From Conoideocrella luteorostrata (Eukaryota > Ascomycota > Sordariomycetes > Hypocreales > Clavicipitaceae), in assembly GCA_032433595.1 (NCBI GenBank), contig JASWJB010000446.1:1-27618 (forward strand): a stretch of 27,618 bases of DNA, in the 5' to 3' direction. Below, piece by piece: positions 1-12,600 of the stretch (position 1 is the stretch's first letter; the number at the start of each line of letters is the position of its first letter). A program made the translations under genes and the position numbers. The notes beneath the pieces were generated by a model. The model saw only the letters and a program-made list of their open reading frames with translations. It was not told the DNA's origin and did no database searches.

Positions 1-814
1 TTTTTTTTTTCCTTTTTTTTTTTTTTTTTGCTAGACGAAGAAAAAAAAGCCGGTCACATAGAGGCTACATAGACCGAATGGGAGAATTTTAGAAGCAAAC
101 TCCCACATGAAGGATAGATCTTTTAAGCGAATTTACATGTCTTGAGAGAGGGTCAAGGCTGAATAGAACAACTTTCAATGGTTTACTTGATAGTCCAACG
201 CAGCTGTGAATACGGAGTCGGATGTTGCTGATTGCGCGTGAACACGAATCATCAAAGCACCCTGTCTGTGGCACTTAACGGATCAATGGAGAAGAGCAAT
301 TCGTCGTATCCTATGAATTGTACGGAGTACTGAAACGGCTCATCAAAATGAACCATGATGTGAGCACAAACAAACAACCAGGTTAGACCCAACGAATGAA
401 TACCCAACCCAACTATAAAATTACTTGAGCGTGAGGCCAGAAATCAATCCATGCAACCTCGCCCGTCAGCTCTTTGCCATGTCAGATTCGTCGTTCATTT
501 TGGCCCAACCGCAAAAGTAGCCAGTTAGTAGTACCGCTCCGGAGAGAAGCAATTCCAGCCATAAATCTCCGTCATATAAGAGGTAGCCGCCTCCCCCGAC
601 AGAATAATAACAAATGTCTGCTGGTCGATCTGGCCGCCACTATTGTTAGACGAGCTTCCGCCTCCCAAAATAAGAGGATGGATGGGTGGGTTGGGCCGCA
701 CACCCGGCCAGCTTGATTCCAGAAACCAAGGTTTTCCCTTCCCCAAAGAAAGCAACGATTAAAATCAAGAAAGTCTTCTTCCATGTTGTAACAGGTTCAC
801 ATTCCAAATCCAAC

Positions 815-829
815 TGTACATGATGTACA
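815..829. repeat. Inverted repeat, 7-bp arms with 1-nt centre
   Basis: The sequence TGTACATGATGTACA has perfect 7-bp arms around a single G. It lies in non-coding DNA about 0.8 kb beyond the Ste20 stop codon. It could be a dimeric factor site or chance; no function is assigned. Confidence 0.5.
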
Positions 830-1038
830 TGCTCCGCCAAACGGTTTCTCCCATCCATTAATGGCTGGTGGCTGGGAAGAAACCCGAAGGATATAAATAG
901 AAAAGCTGGCGTTGAAAACAGAGAAAAATCATGAACATGTAACCATGCGTATAGGGTTCAATATTGTAGGCTAACACCTGTTCTCAGTTTGAAAGGTGCC
1001 CGGTCGTAGTATTATATTCGGAAGAATTTCACGCATGG

Positions 1039-1069
1039 CAACAACAACAAGAAGAAGAAGAAGAAGAAA
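1039..1069. repeat. CAA/GAA trinucleotide microsatellite
   Basis: Three to four CAA/ACA units run directly into about six GAA units. It is non-coding and lies roughly 0.6 kb downstream of the Ste20 stop codon, perhaps beyond the transcript end. Confidence 0.85.
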
Positions 1070-1649
1070 GGCAATGAAGCAATGAGAATGCCGGGCTTAA
1101 CAATGCACGTCTATACCAAAAAATGTTAAAGTAAACCCCCTAGTATGATACTGGTAAATCACCGCTTCTTGGTATCGCAAGGACTGACACGACCGCTTGT
1201 TCGAATCCACCGTGAGTGAACAAGATTCGAGAAAACAATGCCAAACTTGTCCATGAGAGGCTTTCGAATCGCTCTTTGTTATTTGCGCGTCTTCAATCAA
1301 ACATTGATACGCTGCTGGGATTTACAAACTATGTTGCAAAGCTACCCCCACCCCAATGAGGTCTCTCGGAACAAAGTTCCTGTTTCTCATCAGACATTAA
1401 TCAGTACCTTTCACTGATCACTTTGAGCACGCCAGGTGTGCCACAGTTGCTCTCTTCCCCCTTCTACCTCCCCAGCACTCACATTTGCTTTTGGAAGAAC
1501 CTTCCCATATCGAAGCGTATCAATAATACAACCAAACCCCATTCTCCACGTAGGTGAAGTCAAGAGGTGTCCCAATGAAAACTGAAAAGGGCAACGCTTG
1601 CTGTGACGTAACGAAACACTTGTGCATATTCCGCAGAATGCATATCCGC

Positions 1650-4457
1650 TTACTGCTTCCGTGCCTTCTCCTGCGCTCTTTGCTCTCTGGCAGCTCGAAC
1701 GAGGGGTGCTAATTGTCCCAAATCTACACACTGCTTCATAAAATCGTGCTGTTAACTGGATTAGTAGGTTGCATTCAGACACACTGGGAAGAGTAGAGGG
1801 GGATGGAAACCTACCCTGAGTAGGTCGTGTGCGCTTGCTCTTTTCTCTGGATCAACCTTCAAGGCAAAGTAAAGGAAATCCTTGAAGACCGGTGACAGCT
1901 CATCCTCATTCTTGATCAAAGGTGTTCCATTTGTAGCAATCAGCCACAGGGCTCGAAGTGGCGATTCTGTGAGATATGGAGGCTCTCCTTCAATCATCTC
2001 TATGGCCATGATTCCAAGAGACCAAATGTCAACCTTACGACCATACTCTTTTCTCGTCACGACCTCGGGTGCCATCCAATACGGCGTGCCGACCATGGTT
2101 GTTCGCTTATTTTGGGCTTCGTTGATGGTGGCACAGAAGCCAAAGTCGGCTGCAGACAAGTGTTAGAAAGAAAGCACCTCTGCCAAGGCTGCCTAGGTTC
2201 AGGAAAGGTTTTGATGGGCTGACTCACTGAGCTTTATATTCCCCTCATTGGACAATAAAATGTTGTCTGATTTGATGTCACGGTGAATGACACCTTTGGA
2301 GTGGAGATGTTGCAGCCCCTTCAAGGTCTCTCGGCACACCGATCCAATTTGTCCTTCAGTCATGATATTAAAGGTAACGACATCCGTCAAACTGCCGCCC
2401 TCCATGAACTCCATAACTACCCACAGTTCACCTCCACAGAGGTAGCTGTCAATAAAGTTGACAATATTGGGGTGCGAGCTGTCCTTCATGACCAAGATCT
2501 CATTAATAATCAAGTCCTTCTTTGGTTGTTGCTCCAGATTCATCTGCTTGATTGCAACCAGCCGGTTTGTACCTCTCTCGTAACCTGTGAAAACGCCGCC
2601 AGATGCTCCCTGGCCGATTTTGGTGAAGTTGCGGAATACTTCCCGTGGGTCGCCATCATTACAGATACGTTTAAGTGAGGCAACTACATCAATGCCATTG
2701 CTTTGGCGGGGTCTGTGTCTTGGTCTCGCACCGGGGACAGCACCAGGGCCGGCCTGCTGGCGTGGGGCACCGGCATGGCCATTTGCGTCTCCAGGCCGAG
2801 CATACATTGCATTTTGATGCGGACTCGGCACTGGGGCTTGAGGTTGGGGGGCCTGCCTCTTACTAGGAGCACGGCCAACGTGGCCTGACATTGCTGCTTG
2901 GGCTTGTGCGAGAGCTTGCTCATGTTGTTGCTGCATCAACTGTTGTTGATATGCAGTGGCTTGTGCAGAGGTCTGGCCAGGCTGAGGTGTAGACGGGCTA
3001 AATGGCGATTGACCATTTACGCGTGAACTGGATCTTGATCGATGCTCCTCAGGTAGCATGGGTCCACTGTCCTTTGTTGGAGCTAATGAGAAATCGTCCA
3101 ACTGCTGGGATAGTCCAATTCCAGAATCTTTTGTTGGATACGCGCTTGCCGGCAGCGGTCGATTGTTCATACTGACGGGGGGCTTCGGCGCCGGCCGGCT
3201 AGGCATCATGTCTCTACCCGGAGCCCTCGATGCAGGAACAGGGGGAGGGGCTCGTGGGTTCTCAAAGCTCCCTAGTTTGAAATGCAAACGTCAGTAACAT
3301 AAACACGCATTGAATTGGCCGAAGAGTCAGCTTACCCATGTAATTCGTAGGATACATATTAGGTGACGTCGGCGTGCTGTATTGACGATTATCCGCCGGT
3401 CCCGCATGATGAAATTTCTCCAGGCTTTGATCTTCCGGCGGCCGTTCCGTCGTTTCCTTGTAAAATTGCAAGATATCAACCATGGTCTGGGGGTTTTCTC
3501 GTCGCTCCTTTTCAGGGATTCCGCTCTCATTTATCAGTCGTTGCCATTCTTTTGGCAGTCCCTAGTAGACGCGTTAGCATATGGACGACCATTGGCGACC
3601 GAACACCATCGTCCAAGATCAAGTCAACTCACTGTGAATTGGCCAGTAGAGCTATCGTATCCAACATGGGTGACATGAACAGGATTCTCTGGCGCTGAAA
3701 TGATTGGTTTTTTCTGTGAGCCAACCAAGCTGGTAACGAACCCTGAGAAGCCAGACTTCTTGCGCAGTATGGGTGGTTTTGATTCTTTGCCCTCATCGGA
3801 ATATCTTTTCGGTGCTGTCGCACCGACTTCGGGCGCTCTGCCGCTGTGGATTTTCTCCGTGATGGCGGGCTCCATATTGCCAAAGCTCCGAGAAGCTCGA
3901 AGCGCGGGGCTCACAAACCTGCTATCGGTAATGGGCTTGTTCGGTGTGGGCGGTGCGGGCGGTGCGGGCGACCGCTGAATTGATGTCTGCGGGCTGGTAT
4001 ACTTGGTGGACTCGATGCGGCTCAGGATAGCAGCGCCGTCGAAAGGCGCGCCGAGGAGGTCGTCGGATTGGTCTCTGCTAAGTCGCCGAGAGTGGGAGTC
4101 GGAAAGACGATATGGGCGATGCGTAAGGGTAGGATGCGAGCCGGGCGTATGGATGGTATTGCCAGCTACGTTGGAGGTGGCGAGAAAGTCTCCCTGAGCG
4201 ATGGCGGGTGAGGCATTCGACGGCCACTGGGAAGCAGCAGGATGTCGAGGAGATGAACCGCTTGAGGTGTTGGTAATAGACGATCGCCCCTGGGGCGCGT
4301 TGGGTGCTCGGCGAAGACTCTGGGAGCTGCGTTTGCTACCAAGCGACTGGGAGTCGTCGATGCCAGATGAAGAGCGAGTGTAGGAGTGTGAGGGGTGTTT
4401 CTTGACGAGCTTGCGACGCTGAGGATTGCCGTTGAAGGATGATCCCGGACCGTCCAT
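1650..4457 (-). CDS. ste20: Ste20-type p21-activated serine/threonine kinase (PAK)
   Basis: This is a MAP4K/PAK kinase activated by GTP-bound Cdc42/Rac; the family controls polarity, hyphal growth, cytokinesis and MAPK signalling. Exons are 4457-3633, 3561-3336, 3271-2228, 2149-1815 and 1748-1650, giving 842 aa. The ATG at 4457 is used because the frame upstream offers only a GTG. The N-terminus is long, basic and Ser/Pro-rich. A CRIB motif ([16 protein letters not shown]) begins near residue 253 and spans the first splice junction. A Gln-rich stretch follows at about 452-478. The kinase domain starts near 566, with a GQGASGGVF loop (570-578), Lys592, HRDIKSDN with catalytic Asp682, TDFG (699-702) and activation-loop Thr716 before [10 protein letters not shown]. 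The third intron splits the codon for Thr699. I see no PH domain, which fits Ste20 rather than Cla4, as does the GGSLTDVV...TEGQIG wording. All catalytic residues are present. Confidence 0.95.
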
Positions 4458-4537
4458 GATCCTGTCCACCCTTACCTAAAAGAAAAATAGGTCGTCGGGT
4501 CTCAGAGGCCAGGCCAGGTGCAGGTGCTTTAGGTGGG

Positions 4538-4564
4538 TTAAGGGTGTCCGGTGCGTGCGAGCAT
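4538..4564 (-). other. Short upstream ORF in the Ste20 leader
   Basis: An ATG at 4564 opens an 8-codon frame (MLARTGHP) that stops at 4538, 80 bp before the kinase start codon. It matters only if transcription starts upstream of 4564, which cannot be told from sequence. Confidence 0.3.
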
Positions 4565-4833
4565 TAGTTAAGGTAAGGAACAAAAAGAAAAGCGGTCCAG
4601 GCGGGCTCGCAGCACAGTGCAGTGCCGTGCAGTCTTGTTGCAGCTGGTGAGGGCCTAATTTGGCGTCCGTATTGAGAGAGAGACACCGGTATGGAGTACT
4701 CCGTAGCTACGGTCTGTGGGCTTTTGGGTGCAGGGCAAGGCGAGGCGAGCGGGTTGGCGCGGCAGGTTGTCTGCAGTTGGTGTTCGCAACTTTAAGTGGA
4801 GGCCAGCACTGACTGAGGGGCCTGGGGAGGGCC

Positions 4834-4865
4834 AGTGGGCAGTGGGCAGTGGGCAGTGGGCAGTG
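4834..4865. repeat. Tandem repeat, 7-bp unit AGTGGGC, four copies
   Basis: There are four perfect head-to-tail copies of AGTGGGC plus a partial copy, about 380 bp upstream of the Ste20 ATG. It is a small, probably variable minisatellite. Confidence 0.9.
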
Positions 4866-6260
4866 CGGAGACTTCTGTCTGCTCTGGTAGGCGATTAATT
4901 GCAATCAGTGTTGCCTGGTGCTCATGCATCCAGCGGGCAGCCAATAATCGAACCACTGGGCCCCTGGGAAAGCAGGAGATGCAAGTCGGCTTGATTAAAA
5001 GGACCCAAAATGAGTACCTGGGGCAAATATCTTTCGAGCTTCGAAACAGGCCGCTCTTTGGGCCGTGTCAAGCTTGGTGCGCACGCGGACGGGCCACTGA
5101 AATTTCGCTCAGGACTGGGGCTGGGGATGACGGCCAGGTAGGGATGAGATGCTCGAGCCGATTGTCTGGTTGATGGGATGTCTTCGCAAAAGCCCTCACT
5201 GTCCAGGATGTCCAGGATACCCAGGATGCCGTACATGCGCAACCTGAGGTGATTCGGGTGCACCTTGCGACGTCCAGGTACCCGGTCGTTCTATCAGTAA
5301 ACAAGCAACGAAGTTTATTAGTCGGAGAAGTGGTTCAAATCGTCAATGCGCCGACTGCAATGATGAGCCTTGCCCGTCCACCCGTCGTGCAATTATTATT
5401 ATGGCGACTAGGCCTGGTCAGGGTACTAACGGGGATCAAGTTTCTGAAGTGGATGTTAGTGTTTGCTTTGTACCTAACAGGTGCCGTTGGGCAGGATTTC
5501 AACAGCCAGCGAGAGCCAGACGGCAATCAGCATTGCAGGTAGATCCGTCCCGGTAAGCAGACCAATTGATCACATACACCAGAGTGCAGAGCCGGTCACA
5601 ATGCCCTTTGGCGAAAGACAACAGCATGTACGCACATGTACCTCGACCATTAGATCGATGTGGGTTGATTGACGCCAATCTTTGTGTGATGCGGCCTCGG
5701 TACGCAGTGGTCGCGCCTTCCTGCTTTACTGTTCTTGTCGGCTGGCTTTCAATGTCCCTAGTATTACAACTTCTGAGGGGAGCGGGGCTAGTTCCGGATC
5801 AACCAGACGAGAGCGGGGGTGATGGAGAGACAGATGATGACCAGTGCTGATAACTGGCATCTGACTCCTCCTAGATCCGAGTTGCCTCTGGTTTCTAGCG
5901 GCGGAGGGCCAGACGTGGTGGTGTCGGCTGCACGAGCAAAGTACAATATCGTCACGGTTCAGAGGATGTAAGAGGGAAAGCCAGGGAGGAGGTAGGCATT
6001 CAAGGCAGGCGGTTGAAATTTGAGATTGCTGAGGGTCAGGAACAAGATTCGAATACCTGCATAGAGGACCAACCTGGGAGTGCGACTGACAACCACGTCG
6101 TCCCCCCGGCCGTCCGAGTCAATGCTAAACCAAGGAATACTATGCGGAGATGGATGGGACGTGATTCTGGCGTATGGCGTTGCGTGTGGCAGAGCTTGGC
6201 CAGGCAAGACAAGGGCTCAAGCACTCCATTCTGGTTTGTCTCTTGTACAGTGCTGTGCTG

Positions 6261-6293
6261 TATTATTGTAGTTATACAATAACTACTGTAATA
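6261..6293. repeat. Imperfect hairpin, 15-bp arms, 3-nt loop
   Basis: The arms TATTATTGTAGTTAT and ATAACTACTGTAATA flank ACA and pair at 13 of 15 positions, with eight uninterrupted pairs next to the loop. It stands alone in the gene-free region and has no T-run after it. It could be part of a small RNA, a decayed inverted-repeat element, or chance. Confidence 0.5.
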
Positions 6294-9019
6294 CATTATG
6301 GGGTGCAGATAGTTTGCTTACTGCGGGATGTGAATCCCAAGAAACCCACGACACGAATCTGGCGAGATCAAAGGAAGGTACGCGTCATCGTTCATTATAG
6401 CTTTTACAGAACATCGCCTATCACTCTCGCTCGTGATATGCTGGAGGGGTCGCATCGGTAAGATCGTGATATCCGCCACCCACCACGGATAAAACCAGAA
6501 CCCAGATAGCCGCGGACTTGGTGTTGTGGTCTTTCCTGGGAAGAAATTGGTACCCGCATCGCTGACCCCCTCCCGACACACTCTGCCTCTGACCTGGATG
6601 TCTCGATTATTTTGTCGACACCTTGGGCGAGTCTTTTTACATGCGGCGAACCATCCCAAGAAGGAGTTCTAAGTGGAGTCATCCAAGTGGTTCGATCCGC
6701 GTAATTAATTTATCAATATCATGGTGCTGCTGGTACGGACATTACGCCACCACTGCATAGATGCGGAGAAGAATCACACAAACTGAGTGCGGCTCTGGTT
6801 TAGAACATCAAGACCGGACTGCTTCCGCTATCGTTTGTGGGGGAGGCCACGTAGAGTCACCATCTTGAAGCGAACATCTTGTCGAAAATAACATTGTATC
6901 GGGCGCGCAAACATCGACAATTCGTTGATGGCGGGTCCTGGAACCTGAATGCATGCATACCACGTAGCGCGTCAATATCATTATCCTTCTGTGAAAGCAT
7001 TCGTAATGGCTAGCAGCTGCAGGACGGACAATATGGGGGCCCAGCGCACTCCGTACAATTACTCATTGTTCCCACGCGAACTGTTGGGAGACAGAGAGCG
7101 GATGTCTTACAATACTTGGGGAAAATCCATTAACGAAACAAAACAGGTTGCGCTACCCTACCATATTAGCCGCCAAGGCGACAACAGTCTCCATCGACTC
7201 TTCCGTGTTATGTCCCAGTGAAACAGTAAGATTGTGGAAAATGGACCTCTTGCGCAACGGTAGGTGTCGCAGTCGTCCAAACTCTTGTTTCATCAACACA
7301 TGCATGGGCCGAGGTTTAGTGGCCCTCGATTCAGAGCCGTCGAGACAAGGCCTCCCGGCTGGCATCCGTTTTCCTTAGTTTGTATTTGGTGGCTTGGGAC
7401 GATACCCGCTCAAGCGCTGTGGCAGAAGTACTCCGTACAATAGAGAACCTCATCCGCTCACCGCAGCAAAATGTTTGGTCCTGTTCGTGCCATCTACTCG
7501 GTACTATCAGGGCCAAATACTTGTAATAGACGATGGTGACCCAAGATTAAAGGCACAGTGAATGATTAGAACATATTTGCTTTCAATTCACGTACTATTA
7601 ATACACTATTAATGGTCTTATGTGTCGGCAGAATTACTTCTTGGTTTCCCAGTCCCGGTAGTGCTGAGAAGTAAAGTCATGTAAAACTTTCGCGGCATAC
7701 CGCGTACCGAGCGTATTGTGTCTTATTAATAGTACATGTACCGTTATCTGCGGTTGCCTCCCATCACCGAGACAGTCAACACTCTATTGGACCTGTCCTG
7801 CTACCATCTGCCTGGGTCCGTCATTCTAACCAGGACCCCTTGTTTCATACTGCGGCGGGCCGGTCATAAAACTTTACTCTCCACACTTACTCCTTTCATG
7901 AATTGCGGATTGAATTCGACATACCTATTTTGACAGGACTTTGTTTCTAGACAATGCAGCGCGCCAAAGCTCTCCTCTCCGGCGGTTTTAGGTCAACAGT
8001 TATGCTATTACGAATAGAGCAGCTCGGCCATTTCAGTACTTTGGTCCGGCCCTTAGATAGGGTACTGAGATTCGATCGCAAATATGCACATTCTTGTACA
8101 GAGTACTCTATATGGAGTACATGCTATTATTGCATTTGCACCCGCCTGGTATACGGAGTAAATGGTATGAGATAGAAATCGAAACGCCCCCGCAGCTTAT
8201 TTATCGATGGAGGGCAGCTATTCCCACTCACGTTCCAAATTGAAGTATTTTGCACTTTCCGAGCCCATGGACCAATTCCAGCTTTTAGTATACAAGTATG
8301 ATAAAACACAGCCGTTTTCTTTTTTTTTTTTAAAGCCGGGCCACCCTGTGGTTAATTTGTTTCACCGACACTTCGACTAGGTACGAAGTACGGAGTCGTA
8401 AAGACTTTGTCATTTTATTCGCTTAAAAATTGGCCAGCAGCCACTTTGTGGACGACTCAACTAGGGGGACATGACCATTATCTTGCATTTAAGTTCGTAA
8501 ATCTAGCGGCAAAATACAGTCGAACGGTCGTACTGAAGATCTTTCTTCTAGTAGAAGAAAATGTTTTGGCTGGGTTTGGATTTTTTTTCGCTGTCATTTT
8601 AGGAGATATAGGGTTTGGTTCCGGCACTGCTGTTTGTAGGCAGCGTACCCCTGCGCTGTATGAAGGCACGCGTGTATATCTCACTACCCTAGACCATGTT
8701 ATCGTGCGTAGCACAATCCGAGGGAGGGGACGGAAGGACAAATTTGTCCTTTTTCTTCCATCATTTGTTTCTATAAAATGTGCATTACCTGGTTTGCCCA
8801 GTTGCTATCAAACTTTGTGGAAGGGTACTTACTGTAGATAAATAGAGCGAAACACGATACCGAGATGGATACTGGAGTTGGTCTAACAACATAACAGGAA
8901 ATGCGTCTTGAACAGCCTAACAAAAGATCTACCTACTTTGATTAGCTACAGCCCTACATATTTGATACACAAACGCTTTTTATCAATGTCCATGGATGAT
9001 CCAAGTCCTGCAATCAGAA

Positions 9020-9027
9020 TCACGTGA
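9020..9027. promoter_or_regulatory. Palindromic TCACGTGA E-box upstream of vigilin gene
   Basis: A perfect TCACGTGA palindrome lies about 650 bp upstream of the vigilin ATG. CACGTG is the core site of bHLH factors of the Cbf1/USF type. Use in this promoter is inferred from position only. Confidence 0.35.
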
Positions 9028-9220
9028 CCTATATTTACCAAATACACCAGCATAAATACGTTGCAGTAAGCCTGCGAATGACCAATCCTTTGAGGCAACA
9101 CGCATTCTGGTGGGGAAAACCTCCACTGCGTGGTGCCTCCGCTTTTTACGACATCCTAGTCAGGCCAGAAATCTAACCCCGATACTGTGGTGGAGAGAGC
9201 TACTAGAACTTCCACCTTAC

Positions 9221-9300
9221 CCTCAACTTCTTTTGCCACGACACACTTCCATCTGCCATCTCTTTCTCTTCAACCCTCTCTGGTCGCTGCCTCTTCTGGT
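9221..9300 (+). promoter_or_regulatory. Pyrimidine-rich core promoter tract of vigilin gene
   Basis: A strongly C/T-rich plus-strand stretch lies about 380-460 bp upstream of the vigilin ATG. CT-rich tracts commonly sit just before transcription starts in filamentous fungi, so the transcript probably begins around 9300. A two-codon ATG-TTC-TAG follows at 9357. Confidence 0.4.
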
Positions 9301-9483
9301 TAATCCCCCTGGTCACCGGTTATCGTTTTATTAAAGTCCCGTAGGCTGTCTGCACGATGTTCTAGAAACTTCTGAAATCCTTCAACACAAAAGACCAAGA
9401 ATATCGAATTGCGTGCCGAGAATAAGCTCCCTCCTACCGACTCAAGCAACCTCTTGAAAAGCGTTGGCTGCCGAAGTCAAATT

Positions 9484-9587
9484 GTACGTGACTTTATGGA
9501 AGAAGTCCATGCTGGAGATTGCATGCGGATGCTCCCAACCCTATAATTAGAAACGACTGAAGATCATACTGACAAGTGTCATCATAG
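9484..9587 (+). other. Candidate intron in the 5' leader of the vigilin gene
   Basis: A good donor (GTACGTGA at 9484), a branch-like ACTGAC and an acceptor CATAG ending at 9587 outline a 104-bp intron before the start codon. Its size and signals match the coding introns of this window. It is predicted from splice signals alone. Confidence 0.4.
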
Positions 9588-9678
9588 CAAATATCACCGC
9601 GGCCTGCGAACTCCGAAGCAATCAATATCCTTTTCTGCCTACCAATTGGAGTTAATTTCAAAATTCGAACGTTTCAGA

Positions 9679-12600
9679 ATGGCCTCCGAAGAATCCATCG
9701 CTCAGAAGCTTCTACAGAAGCACGCCGAGGATCCTCATCATGTCACTGTCGAGGAGGTTCCGGATGAAGAGCTCCCATCCAAGCCGGTCGGCGATGCCTC
9801 GGAGTCCTGGGCTGCTCCAATGAGCACCAAGACTGCTGGAAAGCAGAAAGAGTCCCATAACCCTAAAGCACCTCTCGATACGCAGTCCCACGAACTCTTC
9901 CCGGAGCTCGGAGGACCCAAGAGCAAGAGCGCAAACGTTGCCCCTATCTGGGGTGCGAAGAACAGTGCCAACGGCAGGACCAATGGCGCTGCCTCTAATG
10001 GAACCTCGCGCTCCCCAACTCCAGGCGCTTCTGGATCCGGAACTGCTAGTCCATCCAAGGCTGCTGCCCCGTCCATGTTTATCCCTGGCCGAAATGTTGA
10101 AACTGTGACACTGGAACCGCAATTCATCCTCCCCCGCGGCCAGTTGAAGCGGCCGATTCCGGATATCTTGAAGGATATCAACCGCAAGTCTCGAGCCAAT
10201 ATTACGATGTCTACGGCATCCAGTGGTCGTCTCAGATTTGATGCAACCGGTCCTCAGGAGATTGCTCAACAGGCTCTCAAGGACCTGGTTCAGCAAATCG
10301 GCACCAGAGTGAGTCAATGATTGCCAGCACGTGTCTTTGTGTGTTCCTTTCTTCAACTAACATGGCGTCATCCAGACATCTATCAAGGTTACTATCCCGT
10401 ATTCCGCTCGAGCCCATGTCATTGGTAAAGGAGGCTCTATGATCAGGTCTTTGCAGGAGAAGACCGGAGCCAAGATCCAGCTCCCCAAGGTTGAGGAGAA
10501 CAATCTTCTCGCCGATGACGATGAAGCCACCATTGATGTCGTGGTTGAGGGTAATGCACTTTCTGCCGCCTCGGCCCGCAACGAACTCATGAAGATTGCT
10601 GGTGAGCGATCCGCCAATGTGCAGACCAAAGTTCGCGGCGTGCCTACGGCCTTCTACCCCTTCATTGCTGGACCTGGAAACTCGCTTGCACAGGCGCTGG
10701 AAGAAAATCATGGAATCCAAATTCGCGTTCCTCCTCACCAAGCTGTTTCTCAAGCGCCGGCTCCTGTTGCCCCCCAACCCGGACAGCGACCGATTTTTAT
10801 CGCTGCTGGTGCGGAGGATGATCACATTCAACTCGCTGGCGACAGAGCTGCCATCCAGCAGGCCCGCGCTGAGATCGAGCGTCGGGTGGCTGAACTGCAC
10901 AAGCAGCTTGAGCTGGAACAACTCTCCATTCAGAGAGGTCGTCATCAATTCATTATCGGAAATCGTGGTGTGCCATCTGATGACTTTTTTGCGGAGACTG
11001 GATGCACCATTTTGCTCCCTGCCGAAGAAGATGATGATATGATCACCGTCATTGGTCCAGCTCATCAAGTCCAGGCCGGCCTTGAGAAGGCCATGGATCT
11101 GGCAATGGGCATGCAGATGTCCAACATTGACATCGGTCGCTTCCACCGCAACGCGCCAGGTGGTGCCGCTGCCCACGCTGGCAACGTCACCCGTTATCTT
11201 CGTCAGCGCAAAGAGATCAATCGTCTTGAGAAGCTCTACAACACTCACATCAACACGCCCTTCTCACAGGACGGGGCTTTGCCTTGGGAGCTGTACTCTC
11301 GGGAGGGTAAGAACGCTATTCGTGCGCAATCTGAGATCACTGGAATTATCAACGGCCACCCCCCTGCCCGAATGCAGCCTATTAACATCGACTCTTTCTT
11401 CCACCAACATCTGCGCACCGAAATCACACCTAAAGTGAAAAATGACTATGGTGTTCACATAGTGGTACCCGAAGCTTCTGAGGTGGATGCTCCGGTTTTG
11501 TTGGTGTTCGAAGGCCCTGATCCGACTGATGGACTCTACCAGCTACCCAGAACTAAACCCTCCGATTCGGATGTTCTTGCATTCAAGAAAGCTCTCGGGG
11601 ATGCTGAAAAACACATTCTAGGCCTTATAAACAAGCAAGAAGCGCTTTCCAGTGCTGCCCTGGATGTTCCTGCCAAGTTCCACGAAAGACTTAGACGATT
11701 CATTAAGAAGGAGCAGGAGAGTCGTTCTTCCGATCAGATCCCAATCCGTGTTACTAAGGTTGGCACTATCATTACGCTTCGTGGCCCTAAGTCTGCTGTC
11801 GATGCTTTGGTGACCAAGGCCAAGGCTTTTGTTGAGCAGGAGAAGCAGGATGAGAAGGAGCGAGGCTTTACTCTAACTTTCGAGTTTCCCCAGAAATTCG
11901 CGAACCACCTTATTGGCAAAGGCGGCAGTAATATCAAGGAGCTCCGCGATCGATTTGATGTTGAGATTCAGGTCCAGGACGGCCAGGTCGAGCTCAAAGG
12001 GCCTAAGGCGAAGTCTGAGGAAGCCCGCCGGTATATCCAGAACCTTGGCCGCAGTTTGGCCGATGAAACTACTCACATCCTCAAGATTGATCCCAAGTAT
12101 CACCGAGAGCTCATTGGTGCTCAGGGCAGCCAGATAAACCGCCTCCAAACTCGTTACAAAGTTCTCATCTTCTTTCCCCGCTCGGCCAAGGCAGCCTCTG
12201 ATGATCAGACTAATGCTGATGCCGCCAGCGAGGCTGGCAAACCTCGACGTCAGCAGGCTCCTGACGAAGTGATAGTTCGAGGCCCGAAGAAAGGCGCTGA
12301 TGAAGCTCGGGACGAGATTTTCTCCCTGCACAAGTACCTTGAGGAGCACTCTGTGACTGCAACCGTTCCCGTTCAGCAGAAGCAAGTTGGGTCTCTCATT
12401 GGCCAGGGTGGTGCTGCTCTGGATGAGCTGCGACAAACTACAGGTGCTCGTATTGACGTCCCTGCGGACCGGGATGCGGAAATAGTTGAAATTTCTATCA
12501 AAGGCACTGCTGCTCAGGTTGCCAAAGCACGCAAGGTTTTGCAAGAGAAGCGTGCTGTGTTTGACGACACGGTGGTCCAGAACATTGAGGTGGATAAGAA

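Larger units (their letters stand above)
1..1649. other. Gene-free left flank and 3' side of the Ste20 gene
   Basis: The stretch opens with a T homopolymer (10 T, CC, 17 T). It holds no reading frame that looks like a conserved protein; the short open frames overlap one another on both strands and several lack an ATG. It contains two TACGGAGT octamers (211 and 321), a CAA/GAA microsatellite (1039-1069) and a 15-bp inverted repeat (815-829). The part next to 1650 should be the 3' untranslated region of the kinase gene, which is transcribed leftward. Confidence 0.6.
4458..9678. other. 5.2-kb intergenic region between divergent Ste20 and vigilin genes
   Basis: This region should hold both promoters and 5' leaders. 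No open frame resembles a known protein. The longest (about 8407-8841) starts at TTG and has no family resemblance I can see. It contains an uORF in the kinase leader (4538-4564), a 7-bp tandem repeat (4834-4865), short repeats around TCCAGGAT(A/G) near 5201-5228, a 33-nt hairpin (6261-6293), five ACTCCGTA/TACGGAGT copies (4698, 7048, 7430, 8152, 8389), a CACGTG box at 9021 and a pyrimidine-rich tract (9221-9300). Undetected non-coding RNAs or small spliced genes cannot be excluded. Confidence 0.55.

Noticed and set aside
1180..1225. A TTCGAAT stretch resembling a tRNA T-loop.
   Set aside because: The flanking five bases do not pair, and no acceptor or anticodon arm fits. Similar TTCGA loops at 6048, 6692 and 24303 fail the same test. 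No tRNA was found.
1650..4457. Assigning the kinase to the Cla4 type.
   Set aside because: No PH domain is seen before the CRIB motif, and the kinase-domain wording matches Ste20 rather than Cla4.
4455..4469. An earlier start for the Ste20 kinase, four codons upstream.
   Set aside because: That codon is GTG; the first ATG in the frame is at 4457.
8407..8841. The longest open frame in the Ste20-vigilin gap, 144 codons on the plus strand.
   Set aside because: It begins at TTG with no nearby ATG, is partly open on the other strand too, and shows no domain or motif I recognise.
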